Assembly (NCBI GenBank): GCA_023443765.1
Contig: JAEZTA010000106.1
Location: forward strand, 1 to 10,901
Length of the DNA stretch: 10,901 nucleotides
Origin: Bacteroidota bacterium
Lineage (GTDB): Bacteria > Bacteroidota > Bacteroidia > Bacteroidales > Rikenellaceae
Reading direction: 5' to 3'
This document shows positions 1-6,989 of this stretch, in pieces (position 1 is the stretch's first letter; the number at the start of each line of letters is the position of its first letter). Position numbers and translations under genes: made by a program. Below the pieces are notes generated by a model. The model ran no database searches. It worked only from the letters and a program-made list of their open reading frames with translations, and had not been told where the DNA came from.

Positions 1-980
1 CTTACGTACTGCGTGCCTACATGCACTACATCGTGGTAAACCTCTACGCCAAAGCCTACAACCCGGAAACGGCAGCCGACGATCCGGGAGTACCCTACAT
101 CAAAGAGGATGACAAACTCGACGTTCCATGCGCCAAAAGCACCGTCGCCGAAGTTTATGAAAACATCCTCGCCGACCTCGAAACGGCCCTCAGCCTCAAC
201 AGCCTGCCCGACAAACCGATCAACACGATGCGCGTCGGCAAAGCGTTCGCCTACGCCGTGAAGGCCAAGGCCCTGATGTCGATGCACAAATTCCCCGAAG
301 CGAAGGAAGCTGCCGAAGCCAGCCTTGCCATCAACGATTTTATTTACGACCAGCGACCGCTGATCGACGGCGAGTTCGTCCGCCCGTGGATCGACTGCCA
401 GGAAGACCTCTTCACCGCATTCTACGAGCGCCCGAACATCCATGCCTACACCGATGAGATAATGACACAGTTCGAACCGGGCAGCATCTCGTTCAACCAC
501 TTCCCCAAGATCGACGAGTCGGGCTTCCCGATCGGTTTAATTATTTACGGCGTTCCGGGACTTACGATGTGGGACAACAACGATTTTTACATGACGACGG
601 GCGGACTGACCACGATCGACATGTACCTGACGCGGGCCGAGTGCCTGATCCGCTCGAACAAAGGCGACGACCTGCAGCAGGCCATGAACATCATCAACAC
701 CATCCGGGAAAAGCGCATCGACCCCTACGAGGCCCTGTCGGCCTCCGACCCGATGCAGGCATTCGCCTACCTCAAACAGCTTTCCCGTACCGAGAACTGG
801 TTTTCGTACCGCAACTTCGTCAATCTGAAGCGCTGGAACACCGAAGATGCCTACAAAGAGACGCTTCACAAAAACCTGTTGGGAGAGGAGTTCGAACTGC
901 GCCCCGACTCGCCGCTGTGGATTTTCCCCTTCCCGCAGAACGCCACGAACTACAACCCCAATCTCACGCAAAACTATTAA
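1..980 (+). CDS. SusD/RagB-family outer-membrane nutrient-binding lipoprotein, C-terminal part (5' truncated by window)
   Basis: The reading frame is open from base 3 to the TAA at 978-980, so the gene enters from the left; an ATG at 21 is internal and not a start. About 325 residues are visible, against 450-550 for the family, so the signal peptide, lipobox and first TPR units lie outside. Support: a RAYMHYIVVNLYAKAYNP stretch followed by a GVPYI motif, then TVAEVYENILADLETAL (TPR-type helix), then MYLTRAECLIRSNK leading into AMNIINTIREKR, and the near-terminal LWIFPFPQNATNYNPNLTQN, all characteristic of the RagB/SusD fold. SusD proteins sit on the cell surface as the lid of a SusC TonB-dependent channel and bind glycans or peptides; the substrate cannot be told from this fragment. 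A susC gene is expected just upstream. The next gene begins 9 bp downstream, so the two are probably co-transcribed. Confidence 0.9.
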   Translation, partial: YVLRAYMHYIVVNLYAKAYNPETAADDPGVPYIKEDDKLDVPCAKSTVAEVYENILADLETALSLNSLPDKPINTMRVGKAFAYAVKAKALMSMHKFPEAKEAAEASLAINDFIYDQRPLIDGEFVRPWIDCQEDLFTAFYERPNIHAYTDEIMTQFEPGSISFNHFPKIDESGFPIGLIIYGVPGLTMWDNNDFYMTTGGLTTIDMYLTRAECLIRSNKGDDLQQAMNIINTIREKRIDPYEALSASDPMQAFAYLKQLSRTENWFSYRNFVNLKRWNTEDAYKETLHKNLLGEEFELRPDSPLWIFPFPQNATNYNPNLTQNY

Positions 981-989
981 CAACCGAAT

Positions 990-2159
990 ATGAAAAAGAT
1001 TCTCTTTGCACTGGCATGCGGACTGATCGCGGCCGCCTGCTGCAAAAACGACAAAACCGCAGCCGAATACCTCACGGAGTATTCCGAATCGGTGCTGGGC
1101 TCGAAAGCCTCGGCCGTAAAATTCAACGCCGTCTCGGAGCGTGATTCCGGCACGGAAACGCTGGAAGTCTACGCCGAGCCGAACCCGGCCGACACGATCA
1201 TCGGCCTCCGGTTCCAGGCCACGAGCGACGATTCGCGCGTTATCTACAACGGTAAGGAACTCTTCGTCATCGGCCTGCGCGACAGTTACACCTATCTGAA
1301 GAAGAACGACTACGAGACCTACCCCATCCTCAAACCCTTTATCCCCATCACGGGATACGCCGGATCGCCGTTCTCCTTCGCGCGGGTTTTCCCGAAGATC
1401 GTAGCCGACACCACAGCACAGATCGTCCTGCTGGCCGACACGGTGATCAACAAACTCGAATGCCGCCAAATCGGGGTGGTATTGCAGAATAAGAGCATCT
1501 ACGGCGAGAACCTCTACAAGTTCCCGGCCGACATGCCGCGGGAATTCGGCTACAAATTCGTCTTTTCGAAGAAAGACGGACTACTGCGCGGCGAAGGCTC
1601 GGCCAACGACGCCGGAAGTTACGACATGGTCTACTATACCGACTATGTCTTCGACCAGCCCGAAACCGACCGCAAATGGCTGTTCGCCGACTTCCCCGAG
1701 GCCAAACCCTACGAACGCATCGAGTACAATATGCTGACCCCGGGAAATCCGATGCCGGCATTCTCGGCCATCGTCGACGGAAAAGGCCCGGTAGACCAAA
1801 GCGCATTCGAAGGCAAACCCACGCTGATCCTTTTCTGGACAATGGGCTGCGGCGCTTCCCGGGCAGCAATTCCGGTCGTAAACCGGCTCTACGAGAAATA
1901 TCCCGACCTCACGGTCTTCGGCCTGAACAACGACGACCCGGAGATGGAATACATCACCAAATTCGTCGGGAAATACGGCATTCGCTACACCGTAGGATTG
2001 GGTAACCGCGAAGCTGCACTCGCCTTCGGCGTCAACGGCTGGCCGACCTTCATGCTCTTCGGCAAGGACGGCAAGTTGCGTTATGCCCAGATGGGGCTGG
2101 GCGGCACGACCGAAAAGGCACTTTGCGAAGAGATCGAAAAAACCATAGCCGAAAAATAA
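990..2159 (+). CDS. TlpA/AhpC-TSA-like thioredoxin-fold lipoprotein with atypical CGAS active site
   Basis: 389 residues. The N-terminus is a lipoprotein-type signal (MKKILFALACGLIAAAC), with Cys17 as the likely lipidated residue and a second Cys at 18. Residues ~25-250 form a beta-rich region I cannot assign; its general look (paired strands, DGLLRGEGSAND turn) is compatible with a LolA/LolB-like or DUF-type domain. Residues ~252-389 are a thioredoxin fold: GNPMPAF entry, GKPTLILFW strand, active-site loop at 287-290, and the cis-Pro loop GWPTFMLFGKDGK. Oddly, where TlpA proteins have WCxxC, this one has GCGAS: the first Cys (287) is kept, the resolving Cys is Ser290 and the preceding Trp is Gly. 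It is therefore unlikely to cycle as a normal dithiol oxidoreductase. It follows the SusD gene by 9 bp and is followed by a terminator, so it is the last gene of that uptake operon. Role and substrate are unknown. Confidence 0.85.
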   Translation: MKKILFALACGLIAAACCKNDKTAAEYLTEYSESVLGSKASAVKFNAVSERDSGTETLEVYAEPNPADTIIGLRFQATSDDSRVIYNGKELFVIGLRDSYTYLKKNDYETYPILKPFIPITGYAGSPFSFARVFPKIVADTTAQIVLLADTVINKLECRQIGVVLQNKSIYGENLYKFPADMPREFGYKFVFSKKDGLLRGEGSANDAGSYDMVYYTDYVFDQPETDRKWLFADFPEAKPYERIEYNMLTPGNPMPAFSAIVDGKGPVDQSAFEGKPTLILFWTMGCGASRAAIPVVNRLYEKYPDLTVFGLNNDDPEMEYITKFVGKYGIRYTVGLGNREAALAFGVNGWPTFMLFGKDGKLRYAQMGLGGTTEKALCEEIEKTIAEK

Positions 2160-2180
2160 AAAGTTCACATTTATTTCCGG

Positions 2181-2210
2181 AAAGCACCCGTCGGCTCGGG
2201 TGCTTTTTTT
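2181..2210 (+). terminator. Intrinsic terminator of the SusD-thioredoxin operon
   Basis: A perfect 10-bp stem (AAAGCACCCG at 2181-2190 with CGGGTGCTTT at 2197-2206) and a 6-nt loop (TCGGCT) run directly into a seven-T tract at 2204-2210. It lies 21 bp after the thioredoxin-like gene's stop. Confidence 0.93.
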
Positions 2211-2329
2211 ATTGTCCGAAGCGTCTATGGCAGTAATACGAGCCATTCGCCGGCACGCCGCAGCCAGTATCGAGAATTGTTTTTTTCATCATGTGATAGC
2301 AACCGCTCACAATTATAGAAAGAAATTAG

Positions 2330-2337
2330 TACCTTTG
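2330..2337 (+). promoter_or_regulatory. Bacteroidetes -7 promoter element for ychF-gltX-galM
   Basis: TACCTTTG matches the Bacteroidetes sigma-ABfr -7 consensus TAnnTTTG. It lies 76 bp before the ychF start, in an AT-rich stretch between the upstream terminator and ychF. No clear TTG is seen at the expected -33 distance, so the assignment rests on the -7 box and its position. The rest of 2211-2413 shows no gene or RNA that I can recognise. Confidence 0.6.
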
Positions 2338-2413
2338 TAACTCAATAATCGGGATTCCCTCGGTTGGATTTTGATTAATAGAACACTGATTATTAAAACA
2401 ATAAAAATACACA

Positions 2414-3514
2414 ATGGCGTTACAATGCGGCATCGTCGGCTTGCCGAACGTGGGTAAATCAACCCTTTTCAACTGCCTGTCCAATGCAAAGGCGCAGGCA
2501 GCCAACTTTCCTTTCTGCACCATCGACCCCAATGTGGGCGTAATCACGGTTCCCGACCATCGGCTGATCCGCCTGGCCGAAATCGACAACCCCAAGCGCG
2601 TGGTTCCGACGACGATCGAGATCGTGGACATCGCGGGACTCGTGAAGGGCGCCTCGAAGGGCGAAGGCCTGGGCAACAAGTTCCTGGGCAACATCCGCAA
2701 CACGAATGCGATCATCCATGTGCTGCGCTGCTTCGACAACGGCAACATCACGCACGTCGACGGCTCGATCGACCCCGTGCGCGACAAGGGCATCATCGAC
2801 ACCGAGTTGCAGCTCAAGGACCTCGAAACCATCGAAAACCGCCTCTCCAAGACCCTGAAGCAGGCCACCTCGGGCGGCGACAAGAACGCCAAACGCGCCG
2901 TGGAACTGTTGCAGCAATACAAGGCGACGCTGGAACAGGGACTTTCGGCCCGCACGGTCGAACTTGAAAAGGAGGACCGCAAGCTGGTCGCCGACCTGAA
3001 CCTGCTGACCGACAAGCCGGTGCTTTACGTCTGCAACGTCGACGAGAAAGGCGCAGCGGCGGGCAACGCCTACACCGAAGCAGTGAAAGCCGCCATTGCG
3101 GACGAGAAGGCCGAGATGCTGATCATCGCAGCGGCTACGGAGGCAGACATCGCCGAGTTGGAGAGCTACGAGGAGCGTCAGATGTTCCTCGAAGACCTCG
3201 GGCTAACGGAGTCGGGCGTGGCGCGCCTGATCAAATCGGCCTACAAATTGCTGAACCTCGAAACGTTCTTCACCACGGGAGCCGACGAGACCCGCGCCTG
3301 GACCTACCTGCGCGGCATGAAGGCCCCGCAGACGGCGGGCGTCATCCATACCGACTTCGAGAAGGGATTCATCCGCGCCGAGGTCATCAAGTACGACGAT
3401 TACACGACGCTGGGATCGGAAAAGGCCTGCCGCGATGCAGGTAAACTGTCGATCGAAGGCAAGGAGTATGTCGTGCAGGACGGTGACATCATGCACTTCC
3501 TGTTCAACGTCTGA
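2414..3514 (+). CDS. ychF: Redox-regulated ATPase YchF (Obg-like ATPase, OLA1 family)
   Basis: 366 residues, the normal length for YchF (about 363). Ordered features: P-loop GLPNVGKS at 9-16; switch region with PNVGVITVPD; G3 motif DIAG at 72-75 followed by LVKGASKGEGLGNKFL; a helical coiled-coil insert at ~130-200; the degenerate G4 motif NVDE at 208-211 in place of NKxD, which is the family signature behind ATP rather than GTP preference; and a C-terminal TGS domain ending in VQDGDIMHFLFNV. YchF is a conserved cytosolic, ribosome-associated NTPase linked to translation and oxidative-stress response. The ATG at 2414 begins the usual MALQCGIVGLPN N-terminus and is preceded by an A-rich, Shine-Dalgarno-free leader, as is typical of this phylum. 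gltX follows 40 bp downstream and is likely in the same operon. Confidence 0.97.
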   Translation: MALQCGIVGLPNVGKSTLFNCLSNAKAQAANFPFCTIDPNVGVITVPDHRLIRLAEIDNPKRVVPTTIEIVDIAGLVKGASKGEGLGNKFLGNIRNTNAIIHVLRCFDNGNITHVDGSIDPVRDKGIIDTELQLKDLETIENRLSKTLKQATSGGDKNAKRAVELLQQYKATLEQGLSARTVELEKEDRKLVADLNLLTDKPVLYVCNVDEKGAAAGNAYTEAVKAAIADEKAEMLIIAAATEADIAELESYEERQMFLEDLGLTESGVARLIKSAYKLLNLETFFTTGADETRAWTYLRGMKAPQTAGVIHTDFEKGFIRAEVIKYDDYTTLGSEKACRDAGKLSIEGKEYVVQDGDIMHFLFNV

Positions 3515-3554
3515 CGCCGCAAACCGCGATCGTAAAAAAACAAAAGATAGAGCT

Positions 3555-5087
3555 ATGGCAAGACCTGTTCGGGTGCGTTTCGCACCCAGCCCCACCGGAC
3601 CGCTGCACATCGGCGGCGTCCGCACGGCACTGTACAACTACCTGTTCGCCCGCCAGCACAAGGGCACGATGATTCTGCGCATCGAGGATACCGACTCGCA
3701 GCGGTTCGTCCCCGGCGCGGAGGACTATATCCTGGAATCGCTCAAATGGTGCGGCATCGGGATCGACGAAGGCGTCGGCGTCGGTGGCCCCCACGCCCCC
3801 TACCGCCAGAGCGAACGACGCGAAATCTACCTCAAATACGCCCTGCAACTCGTCGAAGCGGGCTGGGCGTACTATGCTTTCGACTCCGCTGAGGAATTGG
3901 ACACCCTGCGTAAGGAGGCCGAAGAGCGCGGCGAGGCGTTTGCCTACAACTACGCAGTACGCGAAAGACTGGCTACCTCGCTGGCGCTTCCGGCTGACGA
4001 AGTTCGCACGCGGATCGACCGCGGCGACCAGTGGGTCATCCGGTTCAAAATGCCCGAAAACGAGGTAGTCAAAATGGACGACCTGATCCGCGGCCACGTG
4101 GAGGTCAACACCTCGACGCTGGACGACAAAGTGCTCTACAAATCGGCCGACGCGCTGCCCACCTACCACCTTGCGAACATCGTCGACGACCGCCTGATGG
4201 AGGTGTCGCACGTCATCCGCGGCGAAGAGTGGCTCCCGTCGCTGCCCCTGCACTACCTGCTCTACAAAGCCTTCGGGTGGAGCGACCTGCAACCGCAGTT
4301 CGCCCACCTGCCGCTGCTGCTCAAACCCACGGGCGGCGGCAAACTCTCGAAACGCGACGGCGACAAGATGGGATTCCCCGTCTTCCCGCTCTTCTGGACA
4401 TCGCCCACCGGGGAGACCGCCCACGGCTATCGCGAAGACGGCTATTTCCCCGAAGCGTTCATCAACATGCTGGCCCTGCTGGGCTGGAACCCCGGCACGG
4501 AGCAGGAGATTTTCTCGATGCAGGAACTGATCGACAACTTCTCGCTCGAACGCGTCTCGAAATCGGGCGCGCGTTTCCAGCCGGACAAAGCCAGGTGGTT
4601 CAACGCCCAGTACATGCACCACAAGACGGACGCCGAACTGGCGGCGCTCTACCAGCCCATCCTGCGCGAACACGGCATCGAGGTGTCGGACGCGAAGGCC
4701 GGCAAGGCCGCAGGCATCATGAAGGAGCGCGCGACGTTCACGACCGACCTCTGGGACCTCACGGCGTTCTTCTTCGAAGCCCCCACGGAGTACGAGGAGA
4801 AACAGGCCAAAAAGTACTGGAAAGGCCAGAATCCCGCCATCCTCGCAGAGCTGCGCGGCGTGCTGGAGGGCATCGACGACTTCTCGCTGGAAAACACCGA
4901 GCGCATCGTCCACGCCTGGATCGAAGAGAAGGGCTACGGCATGGGCCAGGTGATGAACACCCTGCGGCTGGCCCTCGTGGGCGCCGGAAAGGGACCGGGC
5001 ATGTACGATGTCACGTCGTTCATCGGCAAAGAGGAGACCCTGCGCCGTATCGACAACCTGCTGACCAACTTAAAACCTGCTGAATAA
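3555..5087 (+). CDS. gltX: Glutamate--tRNA ligase (GluRS, class I)
   Basis: 510 residues. It charges tRNA-Glu with glutamate in the cytosol. The Rossmann catalytic domain opens with VRFAPSPTGPLHIGG (HIGH-type motif HIGG at 18-21) and contains RIEDTD, the HVIRGEEWLPSLPLH block and the KMSKS-type loop KLSKR at 263-267. The C-terminal anticodon-binding part includes LLGWNPGTEQEIFSMQELI and ends around 510. The segment after KLSKRDGDK (GFPVFPLFW...GYREDGYFPEAF) is longer than in E. coli and is typical of the Bacteroidetes form, which also explains the length (E. coli is 471). Start choice: the frame is open back to 3435, but those 40 codons overlap ychF and lack family similarity; MARPVRVRFAPSP at 3555 is the standard N-terminus and has an A-rich leader. 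The stop codon directly abuts the galM start. Confidence 0.97.
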   Translation: MARPVRVRFAPSPTGPLHIGGVRTALYNYLFARQHKGTMILRIEDTDSQRFVPGAEDYILESLKWCGIGIDEGVGVGGPHAPYRQSERREIYLKYALQLVEAGWAYYAFDSAEELDTLRKEAEERGEAFAYNYAVRERLATSLALPADEVRTRIDRGDQWVIRFKMPENEVVKMDDLIRGHVEVNTSTLDDKVLYKSADALPTYHLANIVDDRLMEVSHVIRGEEWLPSLPLHYLLYKAFGWSDLQPQFAHLPLLLKPTGGGKLSKRDGDKMGFPVFPLFWTSPTGETAHGYREDGYFPEAFINMLALLGWNPGTEQEIFSMQELIDNFSLERVSKSGARFQPDKARWFNAQYMHHKTDAELAALYQPILREHGIEVSDAKAGKAAGIMKERATFTTDLWDLTAFFFEAPTEYEEKQAKKYWKGQNPAILAELRGVLEGIDDFSLENTERIVHAWIEEKGYGMGQVMNTLRLALVGAGKGPGMYDVTSFIGKEETLRRIDNLLTNLKPAE

Positions 5088-6143
5088 ATGGTACAGATCG
5101 AACAACACGTCTGGGGCATGACCCCGGAAGGCGAAGCGATTATCCGCTACACGCTGCGCAACGACAAAGGCGCCGAAGTGCAGCTTTCGAACTACGGTGC
5201 GGCGATCGTCGCCGTGACGATGCCCGACCGCGAGGGCCGCATGGCTGACGTGGTGCTGGGCTATAAACATCCCGAAGGCTACTTCTTCGACGGAGCCGCC
5301 TCGGGCAAGAGCGTGGGACGCTGCGCCAACCGCATCGCCTTCGGGCGCATGACGGTTGACGGCAAGGACTATTCGCTGGAGGTCAACAACGGCCCCAACC
5401 ACCTGCACGGAGGCACAAAAGGATTTGCCAACCGTCTCTGGGAGAGCCGCGTGGAGACCAACCGCGTGGTGATGTCGCTCATCTCGGAGGACGGCGACCA
5501 GGGCTATCCCGGCGAACTGTGCGTCGAGGCCATTTTCGACTTCGACGACGACAATGCACTGGAAATCACCTATCTGGCCCGAACCGACAAAACGACGGTG
5601 GTGAACCTCACGAACCACGTCTACTTCAACCTTGCGGGCGAAGGCAGCGGGTCGATCCTCGACCATGAGTTGCGTCTGAACAGCTCGAAGATACTGGAAA
5701 TGAACGACAAGCAGATTCCCACGGGCAAGCTGCTCGACGCAGCGGGAACTCCGCAGGATTTCCGGGAGTTCCGTTCGTTCCGCGGCGGCATCGACTCGGA
5801 GTTCAACCACATCCGCGATTTTCGGGGCTACGACCATCCGTTCGCCATCGACGGCTGGAAGCCCAACATCCTGGGTGAGGTCGGTTGCCTGCGCGAACCC
5901 AAATCGGGCCGCAAGGTAACGGTGCTCTCGTCGCAGCCCAGCGTGATGATCTACACGGGCAACTGGCTCTCAGGCGGATGCCCCGAAACCAAGTCGGGAG
6001 GCCGCTATGCCGATTACGACGGTGTGGCGATGGAGTGCCAGAACTACCCCGACGCCGTGAACCACCCCGAGTTCCCCTCGCCGCTGCTGAATCCCGGTGA
6101 AACCTATTGCCAGAAGATCGTTTTCCGCTTCGGAACGTTCTAA
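5088..6143 (+). CDS. galM: Aldose 1-epimerase (galactose mutarotase)
   Basis: 351 residues, the usual length. It interconverts the alpha and beta anomers of galactose/glucose ahead of the Leloir pathway. Motifs in order: LSNYGAAIVAVTMPDR strand; VGRCANRIAFGRM; the substrate/catalytic His motif NHLHGG at 104-109; the second conserved His in TNHVYFNL (His177), expected to be the general acid; YDHPFAID; and MECQNYPDAVNHPEFPS with Glu316 as the expected catalytic base. No signal peptide is seen, unlike some Bacteroidetes GalM paralogues, so a cytosolic location is inferred. The start ATG directly follows the gltX TAA with no spacer, suggesting translational coupling as the last gene of the ychF-gltX-galM unit. 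The pairing with gltX is probably operon packing rather than a functional link. Confidence 0.95.
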   Translation: MVQIEQHVWGMTPEGEAIIRYTLRNDKGAEVQLSNYGAAIVAVTMPDREGRMADVVLGYKHPEGYFFDGAASGKSVGRCANRIAFGRMTVDGKDYSLEVNNGPNHLHGGTKGFANRLWESRVETNRVVMSLISEDGDQGYPGELCVEAIFDFDDDNALEITYLARTDKTTVVNLTNHVYFNLAGEGSGSILDHELRLNSSKILEMNDKQIPTGKLLDAAGTPQDFREFRSFRGGIDSEFNHIRDFRGYDHPFAIDGWKPNILGEVGCLREPKSGRKVTVLSSQPSVMIYTGNWLSGGCPETKSGGRYADYDGVAMECQNYPDAVNHPEFPSPLLNPGETYCQKIVFRFGTF

Positions 6144-6164
6144 CGACAAATACTTATATAGTTA

Positions 6165-6194
6165 AGCCTCGCCTCTGCGGCGGGGCTTTTTTTT
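6165..6194 (+). terminator. Intrinsic terminator after galM
   Basis: A 9-bp stem (AGCCTCGCC at 6165-6173 with GGCGGGGCT at 6179-6187, one G-U pair) with loop TCTGC is followed by an eight-T tract to 6194. It lies 21 bp after the galM stop and closes the housekeeping operon. Confidence 0.92.
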
Positions 6195-6218
6195 GTGGGC
6201 TGCAACAGCTGTTCTTTA

Positions 6219-6706
6219 CCGCTTTTCGGTCGGCAGTTAACGCGGCTCTCACCCGCGGATGGTTATGTACTTTTTGACCGCAAAAAGTACCAAAAACTCC
6301 CCGACGGATGCCTCCGCCTACGACAAACCGTCTAACGCTGGCTCCGGGCAACTATTCGCGGGTTTGCAAGCAAACCGTCCCCTCCGCTCGCGCTTTTAGC
6401 CGGTTTGTCGTTTGACGGCTCCGGCATCGAGTCGGGTGTATTCGCCGCCGTTGGCGGCGTGAGGAGCGAAGTGGTGGCAGCGGGAGATCGCCGCATTATC
6501 GCTTGGAGCGGAAAAAGAACGGACAAAAGCCCGCGCGCCCGGAGCGGGAAGCTGCATAGTCTTGTTCTTGCTGCACTCGCTCAGCGCGGGCCGAACGACG
6601 TTCCCGCGAAAGCGACATGCGGATGGTTTTGGTGCTACCTTTTGCCACCAAAAGGTAGCTATACCCCGCGGGCGAAACCCGCGGTTAACCGCCGCCCGAA
6701 AAGCGG
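6219..6706. repeat. ~490-bp non-coding element with ~80-bp imperfect terminal inverted repeats (MITE-like)
   Basis: The left end (6219 to about 6296) aligns with the reverse complement of the right end (6706 back to about 6625). The outer block, 6219-6258 against 6706-6666, matches at 35 of 41 aligned columns with one gap and starts CCGCTTTTCGG in both. The inner block holds a hairpin in each arm: GTACTTTTTG/CAAAAAGTAC with loop ACCG at 6267-6290, and GCTACCTTTTG/CAAAAGGTAGC with loop CCAC at 6634-6659. A direct 10-mer GCGGATGGTT precedes each hairpin (6255-6264 and 6619-6628). The interior (6297-6624) is GC-rich and contains its own inverted repeats: CGACAAACCG at 6321-6330 with CGGTTTGTCG at 6401-6410, and CGCCGCC/GGCGGCG at 6443-6459. 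No transposase or convincing coding frame is present. I read it as an intergenic repeat or MITE-like element; target-site duplications are not evident. Confidence 0.7.
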
Positions 6707-6716
6707 CAATAATCCC

Positions 6717-6767
6717 CGGATCGTAAAACGATCCGTCGTCCGCCCTGCCCCCCCCGTGGGGCGGACG
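6717..6767. repeat. Two adjacent hairpins downstream of the TIR element
   Basis: CGGATCG (6717-6723) pairs with CGATCCG (6729-6735) across a TAAAA loop. Immediately after, CGTCCGCCC (6737-6745) pairs perfectly with GGGCGGACG (6759-6767). Neither has a T tract, so they do not look like rho-independent terminators. They continue the hairpin series of the preceding element and may belong to it. Confidence 0.6.
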
Positions 6768-6805
6768 AAATAGGTAAAAACCGGGTGGAACGGATCGCCA
6801 TATTC

Positions 6806-6857
6806 CGTAACACAGTAACGCCGTAACAGGGGCGTGTTACAGCGTTACGAATGTTAC
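6806..6857 (-). repeat. 52-nt GTAAC/GTTAC palindromic repeat, copy A
   Basis: The core pairs GTAACGC (6815-6821) with GCGTTAC (6842-6848) and GTAACA (6823-6828) with TGTTAC (6835-6840), with one C/A mismatch and a 6-nt loop. Its reverse complement matches 10075-10126 at 48 of 52 positions, and all four differences are transitions. The repeat lies upstream of the thiamine operon promoter. Further GTTAC units continue to about 6867. Confidence 0.8.
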
Positions 6858-6972
6858 AAACGTTACGCCCTGCTGCAAACCATACAAACAAATAACACAC
6901 TGACTTACAATAGAATATAAAATAAAAGACTAATTTTTAATTTTTAATTCTCCATTTTTAATTCTTAATTGC

Positions 6973-6980
6973 TACCTTTG
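6973..6980 (+). promoter_or_regulatory. -7 promoter element of the thiamine operon in an AT-rich island
   Basis: TACCTTTG fits the Bacteroidetes TAnnTTTG -7 consensus. It sits at the end of an AT-rich island (about 6890-6972) containing three or more TTTTTAATT-type repeats, and about 17 nt before the conserved 5' GGGG of the TPP riboswitch, so a transcript beginning just after it would open with the riboswitch. No clear TTG -33 element is visible. Confidence 0.65.
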
Positions 6981-6989
6981 CCGACGATA

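Noticed and set aside
537..1469. 310-codon minus-strand open frame across the SusD and thioredoxin-like genes
   Set aside because: It spans two clearly coding genes in antisense and has no recognisable domain or sensible start.
2303..2314. CCGCTCACAATT, identical to half of the E. coli lac operator O1
   Set aside because: Only one half-site matches and no LacI context is expected in this phylum; a 12-base coincidence in an AT-rich leader.
3435..3554. 40-codon N-terminal extension of gltX
   Set aside because: It overlaps ychF by 80 bp and lacks GluRS similarity; the canonical N-terminus starts at 3555.
3504..4913. 469-codon minus-strand open frame antisense to gltX
   Set aside because: Shadow of gltX codon bias; no recognisable motif, and gltX itself is unambiguous.
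6405..6773. 122-codon plus-strand open frame in the repeat region
   Set aside because: It runs through the right terminal inverted repeat and several hairpins; the translation is low-complexity and Arg/Pro/Ala-rich with no promoter or A-rich leader. It looks like a spurious reading of a DNA repeat.
6195..6970. CRISPR array or tRNA/rRNA gene in the long gene-free stretch
   Set aside because: No regularly spaced direct repeats, no cloverleaf with a T-loop signature and no rRNA motifs; the repeats are inverted and irregular.
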